DNA of 64,000 nucleotides. It comes from Dactylorhiza incarnata. Its lineage: Eukaryota; Streptophyta; Magnoliopsida; Asparagales; Orchidaceae. Shown here in pieces: positions 52,806-64,000 of the stretch. The notes under the pieces are model-generated. The model did not search any database and was not told the DNA's origin. It saw only the letters and a program-made list of their open reading frames with translations. The stretch is from assembly GCA_033032865.1 (NCBI GenBank), contig JAWHQI010000267.1, forward strand, positions 2,584,001 to 2,648,000. The letters run 5' to 3'. Positions within the stretch are counted from its first letter, which is position 1. Each line of letters begins with the position of its first letter. The translations under genes were made by a program, and so were the position numbers.

Positions 52806-55629
52806 TGTAACATCCCCAATCCTTCTAGACCCCTAGATGGTGCTAGGGCATGGGTGGTGTGCAGAGTGGCCACTAAGGCCCTTGGGCCAAGTGGAGTGTG
52901 CTAAGTGCACACCAAGGGCACAAAATCAACATTGCCCAATACCACTCCCTTAGGCCAATTGACCCTCAATTCACCAAATTGACCTTCCCCATACCACCCT
53001 AACCACTAAGGAAGACCATTACCTTGAGAGAATTGCACTTGGGTGGGACCCAATTGCATGAAATTGACCAAAGTCAACAATAGGTCAACATTAACCAAAC
53101 TAAGTCAATTAGGGTTCAATTGGCCCTCAAATGTTCAAATTGACCTTACCACCACACTCTAAACACCTTAAGGAACTCATTGGACCAAAAATCCCCCTCA
53201 TGGTGGGACCAATTGACCCCAATTGACCAAAGTCAAACTTTACCCAATTTTGGTCAAATCTACACCCTTTGATTAAATTGAACCAATTGGAGCCCCACCA
53301 TGGACCAACCTATGTTGGGTGATGTTAAGGGACCCATGACCCCCAAGGGGGTCAACCCACTCACCTTGGTTGACCAAAGTCAACCATGGTCAACATAGCC
53401 CATTAAAGGTTAATTTCAAGCCTAAATTGAAATGAACCCTACCACCAACCAATTAACCTCAATCATGGACCTTAGCCCTTGACATCAGCCCTAGACTGAA
53501 CTACACATTGAGCATGATTAAATCAATGGAGGGAGGGGTGACCAAAAGTTGATCAAAAAGGTTAAAGCATAAAGCAAAAGGCTAAAAGCTTTCCCCTCCT
53601 CTACACTTCTCCCCCCAATCAGTCTTGGACCCTTCCCTGATTGCTGGGGGTCTGACCTTGACCTAGATGGAAGCAAAGAGGCTGGCAACTGCAGGAGGGT
53701 GGCATCCATGGGAAAACCGAGGAGGCTCAAGTTCAAAACCATCCAAGGAGCCCTCCACACTTCATTCCAGCCATCCCATTAGCTTCAGAGCAATGAGAGC
53801 AGACGGAAAAAACATATGGAGCGAAGCTTTAGATGAAGAAACAAATTCGGGAGAGGGATCGCCGGAGCAAGGATTTTCCATGGCCAACCGCCGCTGGAAC
53901 CGCCGCCACGCACCAGCAATGGTTCGTTTCTCCTCCCCTCCCCTCATGCTAGCTTCTCATCACAAGAGATTGAAGGATCGGGCTCAATTGAGCCCAAATC
54001 CATTCGTCGATTTCATGGAAATTGGCTCAAATCAAGCCACCCAGGCTCGCCGGAAAACCCCCCCTCCAGCCGCCATGTCGCCGGGAGTTGTAGCCCCGAC
54101 CACCACGAAGGTGGTGGCGGTGGTGGCCGACCGTGGTGGCCACCATGTGGCCGAGAAATGGGGGAGGAAGTCGGCCCAGGATGGTGCAATCCCAGCCGTC
54201 GGCTGAAGGAAGAAGATGAAGGAGGAGGGTTGGATTTGCGCCAAGATTCGTGCAGAGCCCTATTTATCCTTTAATTATTTAATTGATATCATTAGATTTC
54301 TGCCTATTTTATTCAGTCAACTTCAAATAGAAATTAAGGCCACTTAATGACTGATTTAGAAAAAGTGCCCGACATGAAAGTTGTAGGCCTTGGTCTTACC
54401 TTTCATATGGTCTTAAGTTTAGGTCATTCGGTGACATACAGCTCCCTAGGGAGCTGTTTTACTAGGACTGGTCCTATACTAGGTCAGTCCATTTGAGAAA
54501 TTACTTAGGCCAAACCCTTCCCTATTTGGAGCTGTGCTTTTAACCATGTATTGGTATGCCCTAGGGGCACCCCCTGCCAAATGGGCAGCCCTTGTTGGAC
54601 AATTTTACTAAGGGTTTTTGTGTAAATTACATTATTTAAATTATGTTGATTTTTGGAGCATATGATGTCAAAATGACACCAAATTTTGGTGGCATGCTCT
54701 TTAGTCCATGAGTAGTGCCTACCTAAAATTTCACTCCATTTGGAGTTGATTTGATATGGAGAATGGGAAACCCTAATGAGGACCTTTAAGGGTCATATTA
54801 GGGTTTGGGTCATTTTGAGGAGTGGAGTGTGTTAGCCTCCTCCCATCATGATGGTTATGTATGTATGGATATACAAAGGCAGGTGACACACCCTAGTGGT
54901 CCATTTGGAGCCATTAGGGTGGTGTGACCCTAAACCCTACGGGTAAACCCTTAAGGGTGCAAGGTGAGACTTGTGAAGGGCATGAGAGCAAATTTTATTG
55001 CCTTGGCTCAGAACTTTGGAGATATGTTTGTAGGAGCATAAAATGACTTAGTTAATTTATTGAGAATTTTTAGAGATATTTAAGTATTTTTCTTCCTAGT
55101 AAATGAAATATCCACCCTTTCCCTAATAAAATGAAAAGCATGGTCATAGGACCTTGTATGGTGTTGAAACTCTATCAGTGGCTGATTAGGGATGAAAATG
55201 GACTATAGTAATTTTGTTATGATTTATTGAAGTATTATTCCTGGTGTAGGAAATTCTAAGTACTTGCTAGCTTAAGGGAAATTAATTTTGATAAATGCCA
55301 AATCATAGGGATAAATTGTGAAACTTGATTATCTGTCTTTTAATGCTATTATATGCCCATGGTAATTATTTGGAGGCTTGTAGAATTATATTTCATGTAC
55401 CTCATGTAGAAAGTGGATTTTACATCCTTATGAGTATTTAATCTTTTTAAAATATCAAATCATGGGGCAATGATGTGATACTTGGCTATCCGTAGTTTTA
55501 GGTTAATATATGCCCATGATAATTATGTGGAGGCTGGTTGAATTATATTTCAAGTACCTCATGTAGAAATTGGTAATTGCTACCTTTGAATGTTTAATCA
55601 TTGTAAAATATCAAATCACATGGTAATGA
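52806..55629 (+). mobile_element. R4: R-family LTR unit, broken at 55629
   Basis: Its first part is nearly identical to R3 (CTAGATGGTGCTAGGGCATG..). Around 53300-53400 it follows R2 instead (ATGTTGGGTGATGTTAAGGGACCC), so it is a mosaic. It follows R3 to ATCACATGGTAATGAC and then changes to unrelated sequence at 55630. Confidence 0.75.
53880..53921 (+). other. 42-nt mini-exon in R4
   Basis: MANRRWNRRHAPAM, ending at GTTCGTTTCTCC. Confidence 0.5.
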
Positions 55630-58454
55630 CAACACTAAGAGAAGTTATCGAACCTTTGTGCATGCATTGCTGGTATGATGATAAACTACCCCTGAGTTTG
55701 GAAATTTTTGGTGAACATTCCCTTAGTGTTGTAATTACTTGGCATTGGAAATTAATAAGTGTTCTGCGATGGAGTCGACAAGATTAATATGACTTGTTTG
55801 ATGATCTAAAATCATAGAAGTTTTTATAAAATAAACATGCATGCCATGGATGATTGTTGGCAGGGTTGGTTGGGCGCTTGTAGTGGATTTTATTTTGTTT
55901 GTCATACGTGAAGTATGCCCTACTTTTGGTAGTCTGCATAACTCGTGTCGAAGGGAAAATCATCCCGAGCCTTGCACCTTGGTTCATGTTAAGTTCAAAC
56001 ATATATAAATGTACCGGGCGATTGGATGTTCTTTGTGCATGCTCTCGTTGCAATGAGATGCAGCTTGGTCGTCGCCGTAAAAAAAAATTTAAACTTCTAC
56101 ATCCCGGTTGATATATGAGTGCGTCGTTGCGAGGATCTATAGGGTAAAAACTCTAGTCGAGGAAGGTATGCCCCTGAGGTTTGTGCCCATACGTGAGAAG
56201 AATGTACCATATGGGCGGTGGAAGAAATTTAGTCCAAAAACGTACGAGGGCTTGTCCCTTCATTTATTGGCCTATTTTCGTGCCGACTTCATTTTCCTTT
56301 AGATCATGTTTATTTAAGTGGTACGTGAACGATGATGGTTGGTTTCGTGATAACCTCTCAGTACGGGTGAGAGCGTCAAGGGTGTTGAGACGCGCCGTGA
56401 TTTGAACACATGAATTGAATATTGAGGATAAGTTGCATTTACTTATTTAATAAGATATGAATATGTCTCTACGTACATGCAGGTGTACGTGTGATTGTAT
56501 TGTCTCGACAAGGCAGTCCTCTAAAGGCTCTGTACCGAAACCCAACCATTGGATAAGGTTTATGTTCACGGTCTAGGAGCCCTTAAATGAAATGATGTAA
56601 ATCCCGAGATAAAAGTAACACCTGACTAAGAGGTAGTGTGTTGCATGAAGAATTGCTTACATGTTTTAGTATTTGGAATTTGGCACTCCTTGATGAATGT
56701 GTTCATCTTAAGCATGGAGGATGATCGAACACTAAATTTTGGTTTGCGGTGAGTTCACTCCCAGAGTATTAGAGGTGAGTACCTTAAGGACGAGCATGTC
56801 TTCACTCTAATCGAAGACTTTGCAGAGAAGTAAACTGTAACGTAGCGCTGTAGTGTCTCTCAAGGACCAAAGGTCGATCTGACAACCGCATGACAAATTT
56901 TAGGGGACGCCTTAAGGTTTGTCAAGTGGGAGCTGTATCGATTTCTGATCGGAGAGGTGTGTTTGCCAGCGTCCGATTAAAGATAAAGAATACGAAATGG
57001 TAGCACCTGTGGTGCTAAGGCATTGTTGCGTGATTTGTTATATTACTGCTCGCATCGCTAGATAATCAGACGGATGGACTGGGTCCTTTGGTGTTCATTC
57101 CCAAAGGCGTCATCCGGGCTGTTGTAGATGGTCAGACGGTTGGATTGGGTCCTTTGGTGTTCATTCCCAAAGGCGCCATCTGGGTTGTTATAAGCATGTG
57201 CGAGACCTCGTACATTACCTGGTAAATTACCCGCCTAACTTAGAGGCCGGTTTCGTTGAATGCCAAATTTTGGATACATTGACACGATGACATTAAAAGT
57301 GTTGCGCGTTATTTGGATAACGATGTTTGGGATTGGAGGAATCAATTCTTTTTTTTTGTAAATCTAAAGCACATGACTCCTTTGGTGGAGGATTCTAGAT
57401 TTTATCTGGAGGCACGAGTAGTAACCTCATGTGTATCAGGGCCACCGATCTTAAAGGGGTTTAGATCAAAGGTGCAATGAAAGTTGGTGAATCCATTTGG
57501 GTTAGCCTATTGTTGGCAGCTATTTGTTTCTTTTGTTCCCCTTGGATTTGATTTGTAGATAGTATGTCCCTTGGGTTAGGATAATAACTGCTTAGAAATT
57601 CTTGTTCTAGGCTAGCTGCTACTTGGTATATTTCCATGGTTTCATGCTAGCAGATATTTGATTATGTGGTTGGGAGTTAGGGGATTTCCTTGTTTCTTGC
57701 TAGCAGCTATTTGGGTTTCCTTGGTTTCATAAGTAGCAGCTATGTTGATTATGTTGGAAGTTTAGGGAATTCCCTTGATTATGCCATTAAAATCTTAAGA
57801 GCTGCTACAAATTTACATATATATATGTATTCCTTTTCTATTAAGTTCTGTTGGTTGTGCCGAGCTTTTACTGCCCTCTTGTCAATTAACTTTCGTTGCT
57901 CCTCTTTGGCCTGTTCAGAATATGGAGAGGAATAATGTTTGTATTAGATGTTTTGTGTGAGTGGCTGTTGGGGCTATTCATTTGGTCATGTTTTCTTATG
58001 CTAGCTGCCTATTAAATTCTTGGCTAAGCCTTGAAAGCTCTGTCCGATTTTGGGCTAATTCTGGAAGACTAAAATCTAGATAGCATTATTCCTGAATATA
58101 ATTGCATGGCTCAACTCTGGATAGTTTTATTTCTGATGCCAATCTCTTGGGAGTATATACTAAATTTCCTGCTACTATGCTTGGATTTATATTACTTTGG
58201 GCTAGTTTGTATAATCTCGATTTAGAGGTTGCTATATACCCATCCTGTAAGGTTTTATGTTTGAGTCTGCTATGTGTAGTTTCTATTAGCCATTGTTGAA
58301 ATAGTGTGAGTCACGATTAATTTGTATGACTGTGCAAGTCAAGAGCGCTCACACAATCTGGGCCCAATGTATAAATGAGCCTGATATTGTTAAGGGTGAA
58401 TCATCCATAACTGCATACGGTGAGTATGTTTCAATCCCATCCTGAAGACCCTCG
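55630..58454. other. Unassigned region
   Basis: About 2.8 kb with no recognised domain. It contains a 66-bp direct duplication (57067 and 57133, CAGACGG..GGGTCCTTTGGTG) and irregular repeats of CTAGCAGCTATTTG-like sequence at 57600-57750. Short frames around 55899-56302 have no family that I know. Since it leads into a chromovirus-type 3' tail, it may be the decayed interior of the element whose LTR starts at 58506. Confidence 0.5.
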
Positions 58455-58505
58455 TAACCCCAACTTAAATTTCGGGGACGAAATTATTTTTTCGTTTATT
58501 GAATT
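58455..58505 (+). other. Chromovirus-like pol tail and tract before an LTR
   Basis: AAATTTCGGGGACGAAATT just before TGTAACATCCC. In Tekay/Del-like elements the last pol codons and polypurine tract read GGGGACGAAATT.. ahead of the 3' LTR, so this marks 58506 as a 3' LTR start. Confidence 0.5.
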
Positions 58506-60931
58506 TGTAACATCCCGATTCGAGCTAGACCCCTTGTGCGCGTTTTTGAGTCGAGCGAGGTGGCTCGAGCTCGGGGTGTATTGAGGGCCCGGCTTGCACC
58601 TGAGCCGGAGAAGTGCACTCGACGAACGCGGCGAGTACCATTTCTATTCCTTGTCTCGATGTTTGCTGTATCGGGATCCGGGCTGTCCGGAGAGTATAAT
58701 TTGAGCAATAAAACTCGAAGGAAACATGTCGCCTTGAAGGAATTATAGTGCGTTCCTTAGCTCAAATGACATAGTTTTCAAATAGCGTATCTATTCAAGA
58801 AGATGATACGTAGCAAACGACCTTGGAATTCACCCCAGTCAGTTTTGTTAGACTCGTGAAGCCTATACGAGTTCAGTAAAACTGTCCGCGCTCGATTCTG
58901 AGTAGTATCGGAGAATTGTCGTAGAACGTGGTCTGCGAATATCGTATTTATCCAAAATGGTGAAATAGGCGGAACGACCTCGCATTTGACCCCCAATCAG
59001 TCTTTTTAGACTCGTAACAATATTATGAGTTCAACGGATTTATCTGTTTGCGATTCCGGCGTCGTTTGAAGAGTTTTGACGTTTAAGTCAAATTATGTCG
59101 CAAACGCTCTGGGGAGCATAAAATAGGCAAACGAACTCGGATTTGATCATGGACTGTTCCGATAGATGCGTATCGGCGAGACGGTCATAACGAGCCTGTT
59201 CGGGACAAATTTCGAGTCCTCTAGAGCGTTGCGCGAGCGTTTAATTGCATTAATAATAATAATAATAGTATTATTATTATTATATAATATATATTATATA
59301 TATACACATTATAAAGGAGTTAGGTTAGAAACAAACCCCTGATCCCTCTCCTCCCAGCTGCGCCGCACGCCTCCCCCTCCTTGTTCCGATCTTCTCTCTC
59401 TCTAGTTTCCCCCATGGCCGAAGCTCTCCCTCCAGCAATCTCTCTTCGACAAACTCCTCCTTGACGAAGCTTCCACTCCTTCGGCCATGGCGACTCCGCG
59501 AGCTCCTCCAAGCTCCCTCTCCGGCATCTCTCTTCCCACCTCTCAGTTTTTCGGAGCAGCTAACTACAAAACTGTGGGCCTCCTCTCATCTCCTTCTTTC
59601 TCCTTCACGAAATCGTAAAAGGGGCTGGTGATTAGTGCTGGAAATAAGGCTTGATAAGGTTTTCTTGGATACATACCTCACTGTAAGCCATCCTCTGACC
59701 TCTTTCTTTCTGGTTTGCATTTAGTTTGGGATGGTCTTCATCATGGGGTGTCGGAAATTGGAAAGTGATGAATGTTTCAATCGTTGTTAGTTGGTCTTTT
59801 ATGTTGGTTTTCTTTGCTTGGGTTGGTCCCTGTTTGGAGTTGCTGTTATGGCTAAAACCCCATATGTTCGAAGGTTTAAGTTAAGTATTGTTCAGCCTGT
59901 TGTTGGAGAGGGATATTGCCGTTAATTTATGCTGTTAATATTTCTGTTTTATGGCCCTCTTGCAGTTCAGTTTTACGGTTTTATTGCTCTTATGTAGTTC
60001 AGTTTTGCTGTTGGGTTGGCCGAATGATGGTTTTTGTTGGAAATGATTCGGGTTATCTGTACATGCTTTCTTTGAAAATTTTAGTCAACTTATGATGTTA
60101 TCCTCTTCATTTCAGAGGATATGTGTGGTACCCTTTCCTTTTGGATCCTTCTAGTTAGCTGTTGTCTCCTTAAGTTGTCTCTTTATGTGTTGGCCGACTG
60201 TGTGTCCTCCTGTCATATTAGATAATGTTGGTTGATTCAGCATTTGTGCTGTTGTTGTTAGTACACTATTATTTGGGGCTAACCTTGATCGGCTGTCTGC
60301 TGTTCTCCTTCTGTTAGGGCTGCTATATATGGCGTATTAGTGTTGACTGATTACATGTTTGATATTTCTGTGGATCAGGACCCCTTTAATCAGTCTTGGC
60401 CAACTGCCGTCATGCCGCGGAGGAGACCACTGCGAACGTCGGCCAGAAATCAGGTGACTTCCTCCCCTCTCCCTTGGTGCTAGATCTTTAGATCTGAATA
60501 TTAGGAGAGACATTGAACTCAAAAGAGTTTGATCCAGTGAGTTTCTTGAAGTTTCGTAGGAAGAGACCACGCTAGAACTTTCGTTCTAGGGCGTCGTTCG
60601 TCATGCTATCATCTTCAATCAACTCCTCTCTTCAATACGAAGATTTAGAGTTTGATTTCGTGAAGACTGGTGGTCTGTTGAGGGTGTATGGGAGTAGAGA
60701 AGGTGAAATGTTATTGGTATGTGCTGTTGGAAGAAGATGAACAGATGTTGTTCATCTGTCTTGAGTTTCGAGCTTCCTCCCTTCTCCCTTGGTGCTAGTT
60801 TCTTAGATCAAACTAGGCGAGATGTCAAACTCAATTGAGTTGATGTGAGAGCAAGCCATGGAGGGATAGCTGAAATCTGTGTTCTGTTTATTTATTCCGG
60901 TCACTGATTCGCCGCCCGTCGATGCACCTCA
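58506..60931 (+). mobile_element. Chromovirus-like LTR (second family), truncated by R5
   Basis: Starts TGTAACATCCCGATTCG but then differs from the R family. It has an (ATT)n/(TA)n run at 59242-59312, a TATA-like ATTATAAAGG near 59311, a CT-rich leader, and an 85-bp-type duplication (CTTCCTCCC..CTCCCTTGGTGCTAG at about 60459 and 60776). The mini-exon is at 60412. It ends where the inverted R unit begins; CCTCA at 60927-60931 may be that unit's target duplication. Confidence 0.6.
60412..60453 (+). other. 42-nt mini-exon in the 58506 LTR
   Basis: MPRRRPLRTSARNQ ending CAG/GTGACTTCC. Despite the different LTR family it has the same length, Arg-rich content and donor position as in the R units. 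MPRRR is close to the usual chromoviral gag start. Confidence 0.6.
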
Positions 60932-63900
60932 TGTAAGGTCTCTTTTTCCAAAACCCGCTCGGGTACTTGAAAACTCGAACCTCTCCCGTATCGCACGGTT
61001 GAGGTGGACCTTCGCCCAGAATCGCTGCCTTGCGGTGTCACCAACACTCGGGTTGACTAACACCGCTCAGCACCAACCCTGCCGGCTATACGATCATAAG
61101 TAAAATATGCCAAAAAGTAAGTACATAAAAGAAGGCATGTCCACAATCACAACATCATATACATATATAATGAAAATAGAAAGTCCATAAGAGAAGTACA
61201 GCTAAAGGGGCTTAAACCGGATACATATGCAAAGTAATGTACTATCTCTCTCTCTACAACATGCGAAAGTCTACAACAAAAGCTCTCAAAAAGCGGAAGT
61301 CTAACTATCTAATCATCAACCTGTGGCGTCGTGGTAGTGCGCTGCATCTGCTGCTCAGGTCCTGCCATCTTTTGCTGCTGCGCACGGGATAACTCCGCCT
61401 CCTCGGACTCCTGCGGTCACACCGACCGTTAATCATAAAGACTAAGCCATTTTGTCCTCGCCTCCCTCCACGACTCCTAGGCACCGAGCGGGAGGAAGAA
61501 GCAGAGGACAAACAAGGGGTAAACAAGAAGGTGGTGACATAGCACTACTCTAGCAGGTATAAGTAAAGCAGTAAAATCTAGCTAGCAGTATAGTGCAGGT
61601 AAAAGGCAGTAAAGTAGAGCAATGAAGTAAGCAGTACGTAGAAAGGAAATGCAGTGCAGTAAGTAAATCTAAACTACCATCACAGATTCGTACCTTAACT
61701 TATATGAACGCCCATACGACATATAAGTTAAGATGTCCAGGTAACTCATCATATAAAAGTGCTCATACTAATTTATATGATGGGGGTATGCTATGTGTAT
61801 GTTATGTTATGTTATGGTTATGATGTTTTAATGAATTTATGCAATGTGACTCACCCACACGACTCTATGCGCACAGACCTTTATAGTTCCCAATTTGTTT
61901 GAAAGGAAGCCAACCTTTCGGGTACCGACCGTCGTGGCTCACGGTGGTAGTGGATCGGGCACTCCACATCCTAGGCGGGTATAGTCACTACCAAGCCTAG
62001 ACCTCATGTACGCCTCAACGCTAAGAACACAACAGCGGAGCTCCTGCGTACTCTTGCTAGAAACCACCAGACTTTAAGGTCGGGGTGGGTTATTAGGGAT
62101 TGTCCTCCAGACCGCGGTACTCAAACTTGCCGGCCCTCTAAACCTCACCCTCACCTGAGTCAACGTACTACCGTCGGTGACACGACTAGCCTAGTACCGA
62201 AGACTTGCCACTATTTGAATAAGTAACAGGTGTTAACAATGTCCACCCGAGCTTCCGGTTCAGGGACTATCACACAAGCTGACCCAACCCATCTCCTTCC
62301 CAGAGGAGATCCATACCAGTTTGCATCCCTACTTAGGCTACTCTTACCTACAATTCAGTTAGTGATATAATTAGGGTGAGTCTTGGACTTCCCGCGGTGT
62401 ACTCCATAAGGGGCCCCTAACGGTACTACAGATCAATGAGCTCAACCCCACAATCCTCTTCAAGACAATTAATTTAGTTGGTGATTAATGTTTGGTTCAC
62501 CCTTCATCATTTCATATAGTTAAAGTGACTTAGCTCACCTCCCGTCCCACCCAATCGGGTTGGACGTACCTTCATTCCTTCTACATTAACTCTAGCACCA
62601 CCCCACAAGTAACCCTAGGATTGACCCTCCTTGAATGATGGTGTGCTACAACCCATTTACTGATTGTATATACCTCCTAAACACTACTTAGGGGTCTGAA
62701 TTGTCTAAAACTCAAAATTCTGTTTTTACTAAACGCAGACCACCAATTTGAACTATCCATCAATCACATAAGGGAACCCTTTTAAATACTCATCACCAAG
62801 GTATCTAATAATTATCCAAGGTTCCCACTGACCTTAATAGGGTATGATCCAATTTCCATAATTTTCCATATTAAATTGGTATTTAATATAATTTAAAGTA
62901 GTTAATGCCTTAAGGCAAATTACACATGAACTACCCTCAAAATAATTCTAAATGCTACATGAAAATTATCAGTAAGGTAATATTATATAACATGGTGGTT
63001 CACGGAGTATCATGGCCCTAGGATGTCATTTGGCCTACTATATCACCATAATTGTATAATTACCAAAATGCCACTATAATTAGGAAAAATAGTATTTCAC
63101 TTCTGAAAATTCTCCAAAAATTACCAAGTGTCCAAATGGGGACCTAGAGTCCTCAACCAAATTATTGTGTCATTACCGTGTGATTTGATATTTTACAATG
63201 ATTAAACATTCAAAGGTAGCAATTACCAATTTCTACATGAGGTACTTGAAATATAATTCAACCAGCCTCCACATAATTATCATGTGCATATATTAACCTA
63301 AAACTACGGATAGACAAGTATCACATCATTGCCCCATGATTTGATATTTTAAGAAGATTAAATACTCATAAGGATGTAAAATCCACTTTCTACATGAGGT
63401 ACATGAAATATAATTCTACAAGCCTCCAAATAATTAACATGGGCATATAATAGCATTAAAAGACAGATAATCAAGTTTCACAATTTATCCCCATGATTTG
63501 GCATTTATCAAAATTAATTTCCCTTAAGCTAGCAAGTACTTAGAATTTCCTACACCAGGAATAATACTTCAATAAATCATAACAAAATTACCATAGTCCA
63601 TTTTCATCCCTAATCAGCCACTGATAGAGTTTCAACACCATACAAGGTCCTATGACCATGCTTTTCATTTTATTAGGGAAAGGGTGGATATTTCATTTAC
63701 TAGAAAGAAAAATACTTAAATATCTCTAAAAATTCTCAATAAATTAACTAAGTCATTTTATGCTCCTACAAACATATCTCCAAAGTTCTGAGCCAAGGCA
63801 ATAAAATTTGCTCCCATGCCCTTCACAAGTCTCACCTTGCACCCTTAAGGGTTTACCCGTAGGGTTTAGGGTCACACCACCCTAATGGCTCCAAATGGAC

Positions 63901-64000
63901 CACTAGGGTGTGTCACCTGCCTTTGTATATCCATACATACATAACCATCATGATGGGAGGAGGCTAACACACTCCACTCCTCAAAATGACCCAAACCCTA
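60932..64000 (-). mobile_element. R5: inverted R-family LTR, runs off the window
   Basis: The minus strand ends ..GAGACCTTACA at 60932, matching the 3' end of R1, and includes the final ~620 bp missing from R2-R4. Going right it shows the twin hairpins (61694-61785), the GC-richer block, the 155-bp repeats and the GGGTAAACCC block in reverse. No coding region. Confidence 0.8.

Noticed and set aside
53667..54206. 179-residue plus-strand frame in R4
   Set aside because: It runs over the mini-exon and past its splice donor; the extension is not conserved in R1 to R3.
45900..54960. Telomere-like CCCTAAACCCTAA in R units
   Set aside because: Only about two units, embedded in conserved LTR sequence (also inverted near 63855); not a telomeric array.
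59320..59511. Small minus-strand gene near 59320
   Set aside because: Low-complexity complement of the CT-rich LTR leader; no domain.

Overview
This window is repeat-rich plant nuclear DNA, most likely from a flowering plant with a large genome. I found no host housekeeping gene, tRNA, rRNA or CRISPR. Nearly everything that can be named is a transposable element. The plant-typical features are Ty1/copia and Ty3/gypsy elements with plant-type LTRs, a Tat-lineage gypsy element with antisense genes, a FAR1-type Mutator-like transposase, CACTA-type ends, and introns with GT..AG borders. The species cannot be read from the sequence.

Layout. (1) 1-3602 and 24169-25497 are two halves of one decayed copia element on the minus strand (copia-A). 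(2) A roughly 6.5 kb LTR with TGTAA..TTACA ends (family R, probably chromoviral Tekay/Del-like) split copia-A in its gag-pol frame, leaving the 5-bp duplication TTAGC. (3) That LTR was later hit twice: by a complete 12.7 kb Tat-type gypsy element (3614-16326, duplication ATCCC, LTRs about 98.7% identical) and by a 1.34 kb solo LTR (19436-20777, duplication CTTAA). (4) 26297-34043 is a complete Mutator-like element (MULE) with 90-bp inverted repeats and a 9-bp target duplication. It carries a FAR1/MULE/SWIM transposase and a convergent multi-exon Ulp1-type cysteine protease gene, and it lies in a CACTA-like remnant. (5) 34556-35234 is an LTR related to the Tat gypsy; 36384 onward is a CACTA end. 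(6) 36990-42595 is a second copia element on the minus strand (copia-B) with 166-bp LTRs and duplication GGAGG. (7) 42601-43916 is a GC-rich LTR-like fragment with minisatellites. (8) 43917-55629 is a head-to-tail array of three R-family LTR units with two identical junctions. (9) 55630-58505 is largely unexplained, ending in a chromoviral 3' tail. (10) 58506-60931 is a different chromovirus-like LTR, and 60932-64000 is an inverted R-family LTR running off the window.

How the parts work together. The Tat gypsy element has gag-protease and reverse transcriptase-RNase H-integrase on the plus strand, then eleven 97-bp repeats. After these come two separate antisense genes, each with its own TATA box and canonical introns. 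The MULE has two genes transcribed inward from its ends toward each other, as in MuDR-type elements. The R-family LTRs share a 42-nt mini-exon ending exactly at a splice donor, and two consecutive hairpins whose stems show compensatory changes.

Most coding regions have few lesions. Several frameshifts fall in homopolymer runs, so assembly error and recent inactivation cannot be told apart here.
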